DNA of 6,169 bases from Wenzhouxiangella sp. (GTDB lineage Bacteria > Pseudomonadota > Gammaproteobacteria > Xanthomonadales > Wenzhouxiangellaceae): positions 1 through 6,169 of the forward strand of contig SKKV01000029.1 of assembly GCA_007123575.1 (NCBI GenBank). Direction: 5' to 3'. A program made the position numbers and the translations under genes. Below are positions 1 to 5,913 of the stretch, one piece after another. The notes beneath the pieces were generated by a model that worked only from the letters and a program-made list of their open reading frames with translations, was not told the DNA's origin and did no database searches. The stretch's first letter is position 1, and each line of letters opens with the position of its first letter.

Positions 1-233
1 ATCACCTCAAGCGACTGCCGAGCCTCGGCCTCGCTATCGAACGCCATCAAGGCATGGCTGCCATCGACCATACGCACGCCAGCACCCAAGGGCTGGATTT
101 GTATGTTTTGCGGATTGAAACGGACACAATCTTCGCCGTCCAGCGCCAAAGGCAGGTCTGTGGCGCTGGCGCCAGCCGTAGTCCCAAACAGAGATCCAAA
201 AACAAAGAATACTGCTATCCACGACCTTGTCAT
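1..233 (-). CDS. Small exported protein, 3' end beyond window
   Basis: The gene starts at the ATG read from 233-231 and stays open to the left edge, giving 77 visible codons; the C terminus is missing. A strong GGAGG (241-245) lies seven bases before the start. The N terminus is a typical Sec signal peptide: MTRSW, then a hydrophobic core (IAVFFVFGSLFG), then a likely signal peptidase I site after ASA near residue 24. The mature part begins with DGEDCVRFNPQNIQI and continues with VRMVDGSHALMAF and an EAEA segment. From memory, the pattern Cys-x-x-Phe, about 17 residues, then a V-V-D-G-like motif and an acidic/Ala segment recurs in small bacterial secreted proteins of unknown function. I cannot assign a role. 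It lies downstream of the lipocalin on the same strand, but the 134-base gap and its own ribosome binding site suggest it may be transcribed independently. Confidence 0.75.
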   Translation of the reverse strand, partial: MTRSWIAVFFVFGSLFGTTAGASATDLPLALDGEDCVRFNPQNIQIQPLGAGVRMVDGSHALMAFDSEAEARQSLEV

Positions 234-367
234 CGTATTGCCTCCATTTTTCGCCCCGCTTTTCTGCAAGCATTCGGCTGAATGCGGGCCGTTTCATTCA
301 ACAGTCGTTCCAATTAACGAAGAGCGACTGAATTGGCGACAAATTGAAAGCCGGGAGTGTCCGTCGC
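234..367. other. Intergenic region with short inverted repeats
   Basis: This is the gap between the lipocalin stop and the small exported gene; both genes read on the minus strand. It holds a near-palindrome, GCATTC-GGCT-GAATGC (270-285), about 37 bases before the downstream start. It also holds two interleaved six-base inverted repeats: CAGTCG (302-307) with CGACTG (325-330), and CCAATT (310-315) with AATTGG (331-336). Neither is followed by a T-run on the minus strand, so no convincing intrinsic terminator is visible. A promoter for the small gene is expected here, but no clear -35/-10 pair stands out. Confidence 0.5.
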
Positions 368-925
368 TTACTGAAACCCCGGCTGACCGACCTGCTCCGG
401 GAACTGCGGCACTTTCTTCAGGTCGGATGAGTCAAAGCCCAGTTCATCGAAACGAGCCAGCAGCTTTTGATACAGGGCATCATCCATAAGCGGCTCCCGC
501 GCCATGATCCATGCATAGTTTCGCGACGGGTGGCCAACCAGGGTCCACTGGTAGTCCGAATCAAGATCAACGATGTAGTAGTCGAATGTAAACGGCCAGT
601 AAAAGCGCACTTTCCAGCGCGCGTTGCTGTCCTCATCCACCACCCAGGCCACGCCCTCCAACGACTGCTCGGGGCTGTCAAAATCACCCTTGCGATAAAA
701 GTAGATGTCATCCATCCGGCCATCGTCGCGCTGGCGATACAACGCCCGGCCCGCCACGTTGCCCCGCTCGCCGAAATAGGGGATGTTGGCGATGACATAC
801 CACTCGCCCATGTAGCGCTCCAGGTCGACCGAATCCACGGTCGGCAACGGCGGCCCGCTGCGCATCATGGCGCAACTACTGACCAAAAGCAGAACGATGA
901 TCACGGCAAGGAATCGAATAGTCAT
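368..925 (-). CDS. blc: Outer-membrane lipocalin lipoprotein (Blc type)
   Basis: The 185-residue product is a bacterial lipocalin, a family of outer-membrane-anchored beta-barrels that bind lipids or other hydrophobic ligands. Residues 1-17 form a lipoprotein signal peptide with lipobox VSSC and lipidated Cys18. Ala at +2 predicts sorting to the outer membrane. The lipocalin signature Gly-x-Trp is at 40-42 (YMGEWY). The later conserved strand YYIVDLD (116-122), followed by W-T-L-V-G and RNYAWIMARE (135-144), matches the Blc/apolipoprotein D pattern. The length is normal for the family. The start ATG is only four bases after the TAG of the phosphotransferase gene, and the only Shine-Dalgarno-like bases (AAGG) lie inside that gene's last codons, so coupled translation is likely. 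A decayed partial copy of this gene lies at 5711-5830. The fold is confident; the ligand is unknown. Confidence 0.93.
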   Translation of the reverse strand: MTIRFLAVIIVLLLVSSCAMMRSGPPLPTVDSVDLERYMGEWYVIANIPYFGERGNVAGRALYRQRDDGRMDDIYFYRKGDFDSPEQSLEGVAWVVDEDSNARWKVRFYWPFTFDYYIVDLDSDYQWTLVGHPSRNYAWIMAREPLMDDALYQKLLARFDELGFDSSDLKKVPQFPEQVGQPGFQ

Positions 926-929
926 ATCA

Positions 930-3668
930 CTAGTTACCTTGATTACGCCTTGTCATGATCTCATCAGTGAGTGAGGACGTTTGTCCACGCTCTGCAATCA
1001 CCTTGACCATCCCCGCGTCAGCATTGACCTCGATCAAGGATCGATCCAACAATGTGGTTGTTGCTCCGTCGATGCCGGCCACGCAAGGCAGGCCCAGTTC
1101 CCGGGCCACTAACGCGCCGTGCTGCAGGGCGCCGCCTACTTCCAGGACAATTGCGGCGGCATTGGCAAACAAAGGCGTCCAGCCGGGGTCGGTGGCATAG
1201 GCGATCAGGATATCGCCCGGTTCCAGCGTTGCCGATTCCGGTGAGCGCACGATGCGGGCGCGCCCTCGGGCAACGCCGGGCGATAGTCCCACCCCCTGCA
1301 GTCCATCGCTGCCATCTGGATCGACTGGCTGCCGAAGAATGCGGCCGCGTGAATCAATCAGGGGCGGGAAATTAATGACGTTGGTTGCCAGTTTGTGCTG
1401 CCAGGCGGCGCGTTGCTCAACCTGGTCCATAAGCCCGGGTTCAGTGTCATTGAGTGCTTGCATCAATTCCTGAAGTTCAAGCTGGAAAACCTGATTGGCG
1501 TCGTCCAGGAACTCGCCCTGCTGGAGTCGGCGACCAGCGGCCAGAATGCTGGCGCGCAGCGATTTCATGATCATCAGCAGATGTTGTTTTGGCGAATCCC
1601 TTAATCCGCCGTATCGATCAATGACCCGGTCCAGGCGACCCAGGATTCGTCGTCGGACGGGGCCGGACCGTTCAAGCAGGGTGGCCACTGCCTCGCGACG
1701 CTGCTGGCAACGCTGCTGCCAGGCCTGGTGGGGGTCGAAAGCCGATCGGTCGGTGGGCATACCGAGCACCTGGTGCAGAAGATCTAGCGGTGCATCGCTG
1801 TAGCGTGGGCGGGCAATGTCCATTTCGCCCGGGCCGCGAAAGCCGAATTGCTGCATGAATGTCTGCCAGCCACGCCTCCAGGCGGAGTCTGGTGGCGCAT
1901 CGGCCAGCTGTTGGTTAAGTGTTTCCGGTCGAGTGCGCAGCGTTTCGGGAATCACCCGGGCCAGGTCGGCCAGGGCCAGGTTCATTTCGACGACGACGTT
2001 GCCTTCAAAGCCGCGGTCGGCCTTATCAAGCAATGACTTGTCGCCCTTGGCCGGACGCTGGGCCAGCCGCTTGAACAGCGTCAGGGCCAGTATGCCGGTG
2101 CCCACCACGGGCAGGGAGAGATTGAACATTTCACCGAGACGGGGTCGCACCTGGGCGTTCCAGATATCGGCCAGGGGCAACTCCTGCTCCAGCGCCACTT
2201 TCAGCCTGTCTTCCAGAAGTTGCAGTTGCTTGAGCTGGGATTGATGCATGCGCTGCGGGGCCAGCAACGGCATCAACATGTTGAACAGCATTGTTCGGCT
2301 TCGCCACAACGCCAGCGGCAGACGCAGAAGCATGCGCCAGCGGGCCCAGCGCGGGCGGCGCGCAGAGCGATACTGTTGGCGATCAATTGCCCTGAGCAAG
2401 CGCGCCATGCGCGCATCGCTGACTTCCATCTGGGTGGCCAGCCTGGTCGGGCTGGTCAGCCAGAACAGGTTCGACAAATCCTGGTACATCCGCCCACCCT
2501 GAAAATGGACAAGCGCTTCCCCGGCCGGCAGTTCGCCGTCGAAGCCACCGAAGGTCGTTTCGGCCAGGTCCAGCATCAGTTGCCGTATTACCGAAAGACC
2601 CATCGGAGAAATCGGTGCGTTGATCGTCAATCCGCCAGACAGACCCGCGTCCATGTAAAGTCGCCGCGGCTTCCCGGGCGCGGTTACCAGGGATGGGGCC
2701 AGCGGCACCCAGGCGGTAATTGGCCGGGCCTGCAGCAGGTAAAGCCGGCTGTCGGCAATGGCCCATTCGATGTCGACCGGGCCGTCGAATAATGCTTCAA
2801 CTTTTGTCAGTAGCGCCAGCAGTTCGTCCAACTGTGGCGAGTTAATGCAGGGCTGATCGGACGGCTCGCCTTCCTTGTCGACCTGGCGACCGTCGGCCTT
2901 CAGCCAGCGACAGACTCGGCGATCGCCCGACCTGAACTCCAGCGTCTTGCCGCTCGGCTTGTCAACTACCCAATGATCGGGCCGGACCAGGCCGGCGACC
3001 ACCGGCTCACCGAGACCGGGATTGGCCTCGATGACGGCCTGGTCATAGTCATTGTTCAAGGGATTGAGCGAGAACGCGACGCCCGCGGTTTCGCTGGCAA
3101 TCTGTTCCTGAACGATCAAGGCCATCGAACAGTCCAGCGGATCCAGCCCGCGGGCCAGCTTGTAGCTCAGCACGCGGTGATCGAACAGGGAGGAAAAGCA
3201 GAGTCGGATAGCTTTCAGCAGACCATCGGGGCGCACGCCCAGGCAGGTCTGGTAACCGCCGGCGAAGGAGTGGCCGGGCTGGTCTTCCTGGCTAGAAGAT
3301 GAGCGCACCGCGAACAAGGCATCAGCACCACCGACATTCAGCTGGTCGAGCAGAAACGCAAACGTACTCTCCTGTCGATCATCCAGCTCAAGACGCATGG
3401 CTTGGGCCTTGATGTCCTCACACAACAAGGCCTGCTGGTCGGGCGACGCATCGCCCAGCGCCCGAAATGGCCCGGTTTCTCTGAGCTGGCTGATCCACGA
3501 GGCGAAGTATTCCGTTGTCAGCACCCAGCCGGGCGGAACGTTCAGGCCATGCGAGGAAAGTTCGAATAGTGCAAACGCCTTGCCGCCGACGAGAGCCGAA
3601 GAGACCTGAGCTTGCGTTGGGAAGCCAACCAGCCCTGCCGGCCATGGATGGCCTGTTTCAGCCGGCAT
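930..3668 (-). CDS. PEP/pyruvate-binding phosphotransferase, rifampin phosphotransferase-like
   Basis: The 912-residue product has an N-terminal PPDK/PPS-type ATP-grasp domain. Signatures seen are GGKAFALFEL, AVRSSSSQEDQPGHSFAGG (about 120-138), GVAFSLNP (196-203), an ANPGLGEPVVAGLV segment, and DIEWA...LLQARPIT (about 299-318). A long middle region begins near 338 (LYMDAGLSGGLT...SPMGLSV). The swivelling phosphohistidine domain is at the extreme C terminus: GLSPGVARGRA near 794, TDPGWTPLF, then GGALQHGALVAREL with the predicted phospho-accepting His850. True PEP synthase carries a further TIM-barrel domain after the swivel; this protein ends about 60 residues past the His, so it is not a gluconeogenic synthase. 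The order ATP domain, substrate domain, His domain and the H-G-A motif match rifampin phosphotransferase, but the substrate cannot be read from sequence. I chose the start at 3668 because AAGG lies six bases upstream. An upstream in-frame ATG at 3749 would add 27 residues and a 92-base overlap with the regulator gene. Confidence 0.9.
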   Translation of the reverse strand: MPAETGHPWPAGLVGFPTQAQVSSALVGGKAFALFELSSHGLNVPPGWVLTTEYFASWISQLRETGPFRALGDASPDQQALLCEDIKAQAMRLELDDRQESTFAFLLDQLNVGGADALFAVRSSSSQEDQPGHSFAGGYQTCLGVRPDGLLKAIRLCFSSLFDHRVLSYKLARGLDPLDCSMALIVQEQIASETAGVAFSLNPLNNDYDQAVIEANPGLGEPVVAGLVRPDHWVVDKPSGKTLEFRSGDRRVCRWLKADGRQVDKEGEPSDQPCINSPQLDELLALLTKVEALFDGPVDIEWAIADSRLYLLQARPITAWVPLAPSLVTAPGKPRRLYMDAGLSGGLTINAPISPMGLSVIRQLMLDLAETTFGGFDGELPAGEALVHFQGGRMYQDLSNLFWLTSPTRLATQMEVSDARMARLLRAIDRQQYRSARRPRWARWRMLLRLPLALWRSRTMLFNMLMPLLAPQRMHQSQLKQLQLLEDRLKVALEQELPLADIWNAQVRPRLGEMFNLSLPVVGTGILALTLFKRLAQRPAKGDKSLLDKADRGFEGNVVVEMNLALADLARVIPETLRTRPETLNQQLADAPPDSAWRRGWQTFMQQFGFRGPGEMDIARPRYSDAPLDLLHQVLGMPTDRSAFDPHQAWQQRCQQRREAVATLLERSGPVRRRILGRLDRVIDRYGGLRDSPKQHLLMIMKSLRASILAAGRRLQQGEFLDDANQVFQLELQELMQALNDTEPGLMDQVEQRAAWQHKLATNVINFPPLIDSRGRILRQPVDPDGSDGLQGVGLSPGVARGRARIVRSPESATLEPGDILIAYATDPGWTPLFANAAAIVLEVGGALQHGALVARELGLPCVAGIDGATTTLLDRSLIEVNADAGMVKVIAERGQTSSLTDEIMTRRNQGN

Positions 3669-4362
3669 GGGTGACCTTGGCCAATCTCTCCTGACCGGCG
3701 GCCCGGAACTCGCGCAAAATGGCCTTACCAGCCTCGTGATTGCCGCCACCGACCGGCGTCAAGGCACGATCCATGAACTCGGCGATTCCGTCGAGCAAAG
3801 CATCCAGCGGAGGCGCTTCGTCGGCTTCGATCACCTGCTCAATGGCAACCAGCCCGAACGAGAGCATGTTCATGATATGCGCTGTAACGGCCGGATCGAC
3901 ATCGGTCCGAATCACGCCGGCGGCTTGCATCGCCTCGACAAACGCCTTGCGGGTTGAGCGCCCACGGGCCCTCCGCAGCAGGCTCTCTGGCTTGCGCAGG
4001 TAATTCCCGAAAACTCCGACATCGGATCGGAGAATAGCCACCATAAGCGGATGGCCATGCAACGCCTGCATCGCACAGCGCACCATACCGCCAATGGAGC
4101 CACCGGATGGATGATTCTCAACCGCGCCCAACCAGCTATCGGCGTAGGCCTGCAATTCGCGCAGGATCAGAGCCTCCAGCAGCTCGTCTTTGCTCTCAAA
4201 ATGCAGATAGACCGCGCCCTTGCTAACCCCGGCTTCGCGAGCAATTTCGGCCACGGTGGTCTTGTCAAAGCCGTAATGGACAAACAAGCCGGCCGCAGCA
4301 TCAAGTAAACGCGATTCCCTGGAAGGGTCAGATGACCGCTGATATTCAATTGAAGAACCCAT
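3658..4362 (-). CDS. TetR-family transcriptional regulator
   Basis: The 234-residue protein has a standard TetR N-terminal DNA-binding domain. Residues 18-30 (RLLDAAAGLFVHY) form helix 1. The helix-turn-helix is at about 35-56 (TTVAEIAREAGVSKGAVYLHF), followed by SKDELLEAL. The rest is the variable helical ligand-binding and dimerisation region, with a variable tail ending KVTHAG. Members usually repress neighbouring genes until a small ligand binds. The gene heads the minus-strand operon, and a 7-7 inverted repeat (4362-4387) overlaps its start codon and -10 box, which points to autorepression of the whole operon. No Shine-Dalgarno sequence precedes the ATG at 4362, and the predicted transcript would begin within a few bases of it, so leaderless translation is plausible. 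The inducer is unknown. Confidence 0.92.
   Translation of the reverse strand: MGSSIEYQRSSDPSRESRLLDAAAGLFVHYGFDKTTVAEIAREAGVSKGAVYLHFESKDELLEALILRELQAYADSWLGAVENHPSGGSIGGMVRCAMQALHGHPLMVAILRSDVGVFGNYLRKPESLLRRARGRSTRKAFVEAMQAAGVIRTDVDPAVTAHIMNMLSFGLVAIEQVIEADEAPPLDALLDGIAEFMDRALTPVGGGNHEAGKAILREFRAAGQERLAKVTHAG
3675..3678 (-). promoter_or_regulatory. Ribosome binding site deciding the phosphotransferase start
   Basis: On the minus strand, AAGG is followed by six bases and ATG (3668-3666). It lies inside the last codons of the TetR gene, whose TGA is at 3660-3658, so the two genes overlap by 11 bases. This supports termination-reinitiation coupling and the shorter 912-residue product. Confidence 0.6.
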
Positions 4363-4387
4363 TGACCAGTATTGTATATTTGGTCAA
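4362..4387. promoter_or_regulatory. Probable TetR operator (inverted repeat)
   Basis: TTGACCA (4362-4368) and TGGTCAA (4381-4387) are perfect 7-base inverted arms separated by 12 bases. The site covers the -10 box and touches the regulator's start codon, so a bound dimer would block transcription. The arm sequence and spacing suit a TetR-family dimer. Binding is inferred from position and symmetry only. Confidence 0.72.
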
Positions 4388-4399
4388 CATAAGATGCAA
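4371..4399 (-). promoter_or_regulatory. Predicted sigma-70 promoter of the operon
   Basis: On the minus strand, TTGCAT (4399-4394) is a weak -35 and TACAAT (4376-4371) a good -10 (five of six consensus bases), with a 17-base spacer. The -10 lies inside the inverted repeat. The predicted start of transcription is at or just before the ATG at 4362, implying a leaderless or nearly leaderless message. Confidence 0.5.
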
Positions 4400-4457
4400 G
4401 CGGGTGCAAGCACCATAATCCTCAGAAATGGATGTAGACCCTATCCTGCATCCCAGG
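4388..4457. other. Short intergenic gap between ASH gene end and operon promoter
   Basis: Besides the -35 box, this gap holds two copies of TGCAAGC (4395-4401 and 4405-4411). It also holds a small inverted repeat GGTGC-AA-GCACC (4403-4414). No clear terminator with a T-run is seen for the ASH gene, so read-through into the operon is possible. Confidence 0.4.
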
Positions 4458-4964
4458 TCAGTTTTCTTCAAAGCGGTCTCCAAACAGCTCGTCAAAGACT
4501 CCGATACCGATCAGTCGAAATTGATCGGGGCTACTCACGGCAGTGCTGGTCACCGCGAAGTCTGCGCTGTACGTGGCTATGTCAGGGGGCTCGAAGCGGA
4601 ATTCGATCACACAGAATGCACCTGGAGCCAGCGTTGTCCCGGTGCAATCGTCCTGCGTGATGGCGAAGGCTTCCGGATTGGCGCAGCTGAGTTTGCTGAC
4701 AACAATGTTGGTGATGGGAGCTGCGCCGACATTGCTGTAGCCCAGCTCGAGAATGCGCGTGAATCCGACGCGAACAGTACCCACGGCAATAATCGAAGGC
4801 TCGCTGCCGCGCTCTTGCTGAGCGACCAATTGTCCGTTTGATGAAGAAGGGACCATTTGACCCTGCGCGATTGCGGGGCCGGGAGTCACGACCAATGTTC
4901 AAAAGACCATCAAGGCGCTGGTCTGCAATTTGGCAAATAGCTTGGAGAACACGTTGGGATTCAT
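4458..4964 (-). pseudogene. Exported ASH-domain protein, signal peptide broken by TGA
   Basis: The frame encodes 168 residues but carries an in-frame TGA at 4901-4899 (codon 22). Without the stop, the N terminus is a textbook signal peptide: MNPNVFSKLFAKLQTS, a hydrophobic core ALMVF-stop-TLVV, then a cleavage site after AIA (residue 33). The mature part resembles an ASPM/SPD-2/Hydin (choice-of-anchor D-like) immunoglobulin-type domain. Visible features are EPSIIAVGTVRVG, a Tyr-Ser-Asn-Val-Gly turn, a conserved Cys, LAPGAFCVIEFRFEPP and a final strand. It ends in DELFGDRFEEN, like the short D-x-x-F-x-D-x-F-E tails I associate with secreted gammaproteobacterial proteins. AGGA lies eight bases before the ATG at 4964. 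An alternative in-frame start at 5072 has a stronger ribosome binding site. A TTG at 4895 could restart translation after the stop, but would give a protein without a signal peptide. A sequencing error remains possible. Confidence 0.65.
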
Positions 4965-5143
4965 CGCCATTTTCCTGGGAACCTGTTCCTGTGCGCGACA
5001 AACGAGGAAAAACCGGCTCATGCCCTGACGGGTATCGGGCTGGATATCGACGTTGATGCCGATCCGAGCCATGAATGATCCTTTTTGCCCGCGCTTTGCA
5101 TAAACCCTCAGTAAGCCCACCCACTTTCTGCCGGTTTGTAACC
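4965..5143. other. Divergent region between ASH and GLUG genes
   Basis: This region separates the ASH gene (minus) from the GLUG gene (plus), so promoters for both are expected here. I see no strong consensus pair. On the minus strand the ASH frame stays open back to an ATG at 5072, preceded by AAGGA at 5083-5079. Those 36 extra codons (starting MARIGINVDIQPDTRQG) use GC-ending codons like real genes in this window. They may be coding, either as a long signal-peptide extension or as a remnant of something else. Confidence 0.4.
5079..5083 (-). promoter_or_regulatory. Strong ribosome binding site for alternative ASH start
   Basis: AAGGA on the minus strand is six bases before the ATG at 5072-5070. 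This is better than the site before 4964 and would add 36 residues before the signal peptide. If used, the product made today would be a 57-residue peptide ending at the TGA at 4899. Confidence 0.35.
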
Positions 5144-5854
5144 ATGAAACAAATGCACCCGAACTTCTTCTTCCAACGCCTTCGCTTCGTTTTGCCCATC
5201 CTTTTCCTGTCGCTTGCGGCAGCTGCGGCATGGGCGAACCCGATCGAAATCGCCACCATTGACGACCTGCAGAAAATTGGCAATCACCCGGATTTTCCGT
5301 TCAGCGGGAACTATGTCCTGACCGACGATATCGACGCCGCAGCGACGGAAGACTTCAACGAGGGCGCGGGTTTTTACCCGATCGGCGGCCCCAGCGACCC
5401 ATTTACAGGGACCTTCGACGGCAGAGGCCATGTCATCAGCCACCTGCACATCAACCGCCTGGGTCTCAACAATGTGGCTTTGTTTGGTGTTATCAGCGCG
5501 GGCGGTGAGGTGCACACGGTTGGCCTGGAGGGTGCTGAGGTCACAGGAAATGTATTTGTCGGCGGCTTGGTAGGCTTCGTCAACCCGTTCGGCAATATCT
5601 GGTCGCCCTATGTGACCGGAATGGTCACCCTCAACGCTGGCGTCGGTGGAGTGGTCGGGTTCTTGCACAGTGACGCTACGCTGTCAAATGCTTACGCGAC
5701 CAGTTCTGTTTCCGGCGACTTTCGCACTGGCGATACAACGCCCGGCCCGCAACGGTGGCCCACTGCGCATCATGGCGCAGCCGCTGACCAGGAACACGAG
5801 CAGGAACGCAGTCACTGTCCGAATCGTCATTTCACTGCCTACTTTGTTGAATAG
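5144..5854 (+). CDS. GLUG-repeat secreted protein, 3'-truncated chimera
   Basis: The ORF encodes 236 residues from the ATG at 5144. It has a signal peptide (FFFQRLRFVLPILFLSL, then an Ala run) with probable cleavage after AWA at residue 31. The mature part opens with the usual lead-in of GLUG-repeat surface proteins: IATIDDLQKIG, GNYVLTDDIDA, FYPIGGPSDPFTGTFDGRGH and ISHLHINR. Repeat-like strands follow, with VGGLVG (139-144) and VGGVVGF (168-173), typical of large adhesin-like or exported beta-solenoids. The family pattern stops at SVSG (residue 191, base 5716). The remaining 45 residues come from the antisense of a lipocalin/phosphotransferase relic and show no GLUG pattern. Full-length relatives normally have more repeats and a C-terminal anchor or sorting tail, both absent here. 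The product is probably non-functional or poorly exported. No clear Shine-Dalgarno precedes 5144; an earlier ATG at 5075 would place extra residues before the signal peptide. Confidence 0.7.
   Translation: MKQMHPNFFFQRLRFVLPILFLSLAAAAAWANPIEIATIDDLQKIGNHPDFPFSGNYVLTDDIDAAATEDFNEGAGFYPIGGPSDPFTGTFDGRGHVISHLHINRLGLNNVALFGVISAGGEVHTVGLEGAEVTGNVFVGGLVGFVNPFGNIWSPYVTGMVTLNAGVGGVVGFLHSDATLSNAYATSSVSGDFRTGDTTPGPQRWPTAHHGAAADQEHEQERSHCPNRHFTAYFVE
5711..5830 (-). pseudogene. Decayed partial copy of the lipocalin gene
   Basis: Read on the minus strand from the ATG at 5830, this begins MTIR, has a hydrophobic core and lipobox VSGC, then AMMRSGPPL, matching the start of the intact lipocalin at 925. The first 80 bases align without gaps to 925-846, with 56 of 80 identical by my count. 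Sequence equivalent to 755-845 of the intact gene (91 bases) is then missing. The next stretch, 5750-5726, matches 754-730 at 24 of 25 bases. Because 91 is not a multiple of three, the frame shifts and the reading frame runs to a stop with no lipocalin sequence. In the correct frame the stretch after the gap still reads GRALYRQ. The lost segment contained the Gly-x-Trp signature. Similarity fades by about 5711. Confidence 0.8.
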
Positions 5855-5881
5855 GCACCATGGTCTCATCACCGGGTGAGG
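5832..5881 (-). pseudogene. C-terminal relic of a phosphotransferase paralogue
   Basis: Directly upstream of the lipocalin relic, the minus strand reads SPGDETMVPIQQSRQ and then a TGA that nearly abuts the lipocalin ATG. The intact operon has SLTDEIMTRRNQGN and TAG at the same place. The DNA aligns without gaps over about 50 bases to 927-976, for example TCTCATCA and GTGAGG in both copies. The match ends near 5881; beyond it nothing resembles the phosphotransferase swivel domain. This is the same gene junction as in the working operon, with the rest of the enzyme gone. Confidence 0.6.
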
Positions 5882-5913
5882 GCTGATGAATATCGCTGTC
5901 GTGAGCGACAAGA

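Noticed and set aside
254..290. Intrinsic terminator for the lipocalin operon
   Set aside because: The CCCGC/GCGGG and GCATTC/GAATGC stems overlap and exclude each other, no T-run follows on the minus strand, and they lie close to the next gene's start.
467..958. Plus-strand 163-codon open frame
   Set aside because: It is antisense to the lipocalin gene, whose lipobox and signature residues are clear; no family features in the plus frame.
2220..2792. Plus-strand 190-codon open frame
   Set aside because: It is antisense to the phosphotransferase gene, rich in Arg/Gln/Pro, and has no recognisable domain; a by-product of high GC.
930..3668. Phosphotransferase gene as a true PEP synthase (ppsA)
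   Set aside because: The phosphohistidine domain is at the very C terminus and the PEP/pyruvate TIM barrel that follows it in PEP synthase is absent.
4899..4901. Selenocysteine or recoded TGA
   Set aside because: It lies in a signal peptide core where selenocysteine has no role, and no stem-loop insertion element is evident just after it; a nonsense change is simpler.
4582..5283. Minus-strand 233-codon open frame
   Set aside because: It is Arg-rich and low-complexity, overlaps the ASH frame and the GLUG signal peptide, and shows no domain.
5108..5668. Minus-strand 186-codon open frame
   Set aside because: It is antisense to the GLUG gene, whose signal peptide and repeat motifs are unambiguous.
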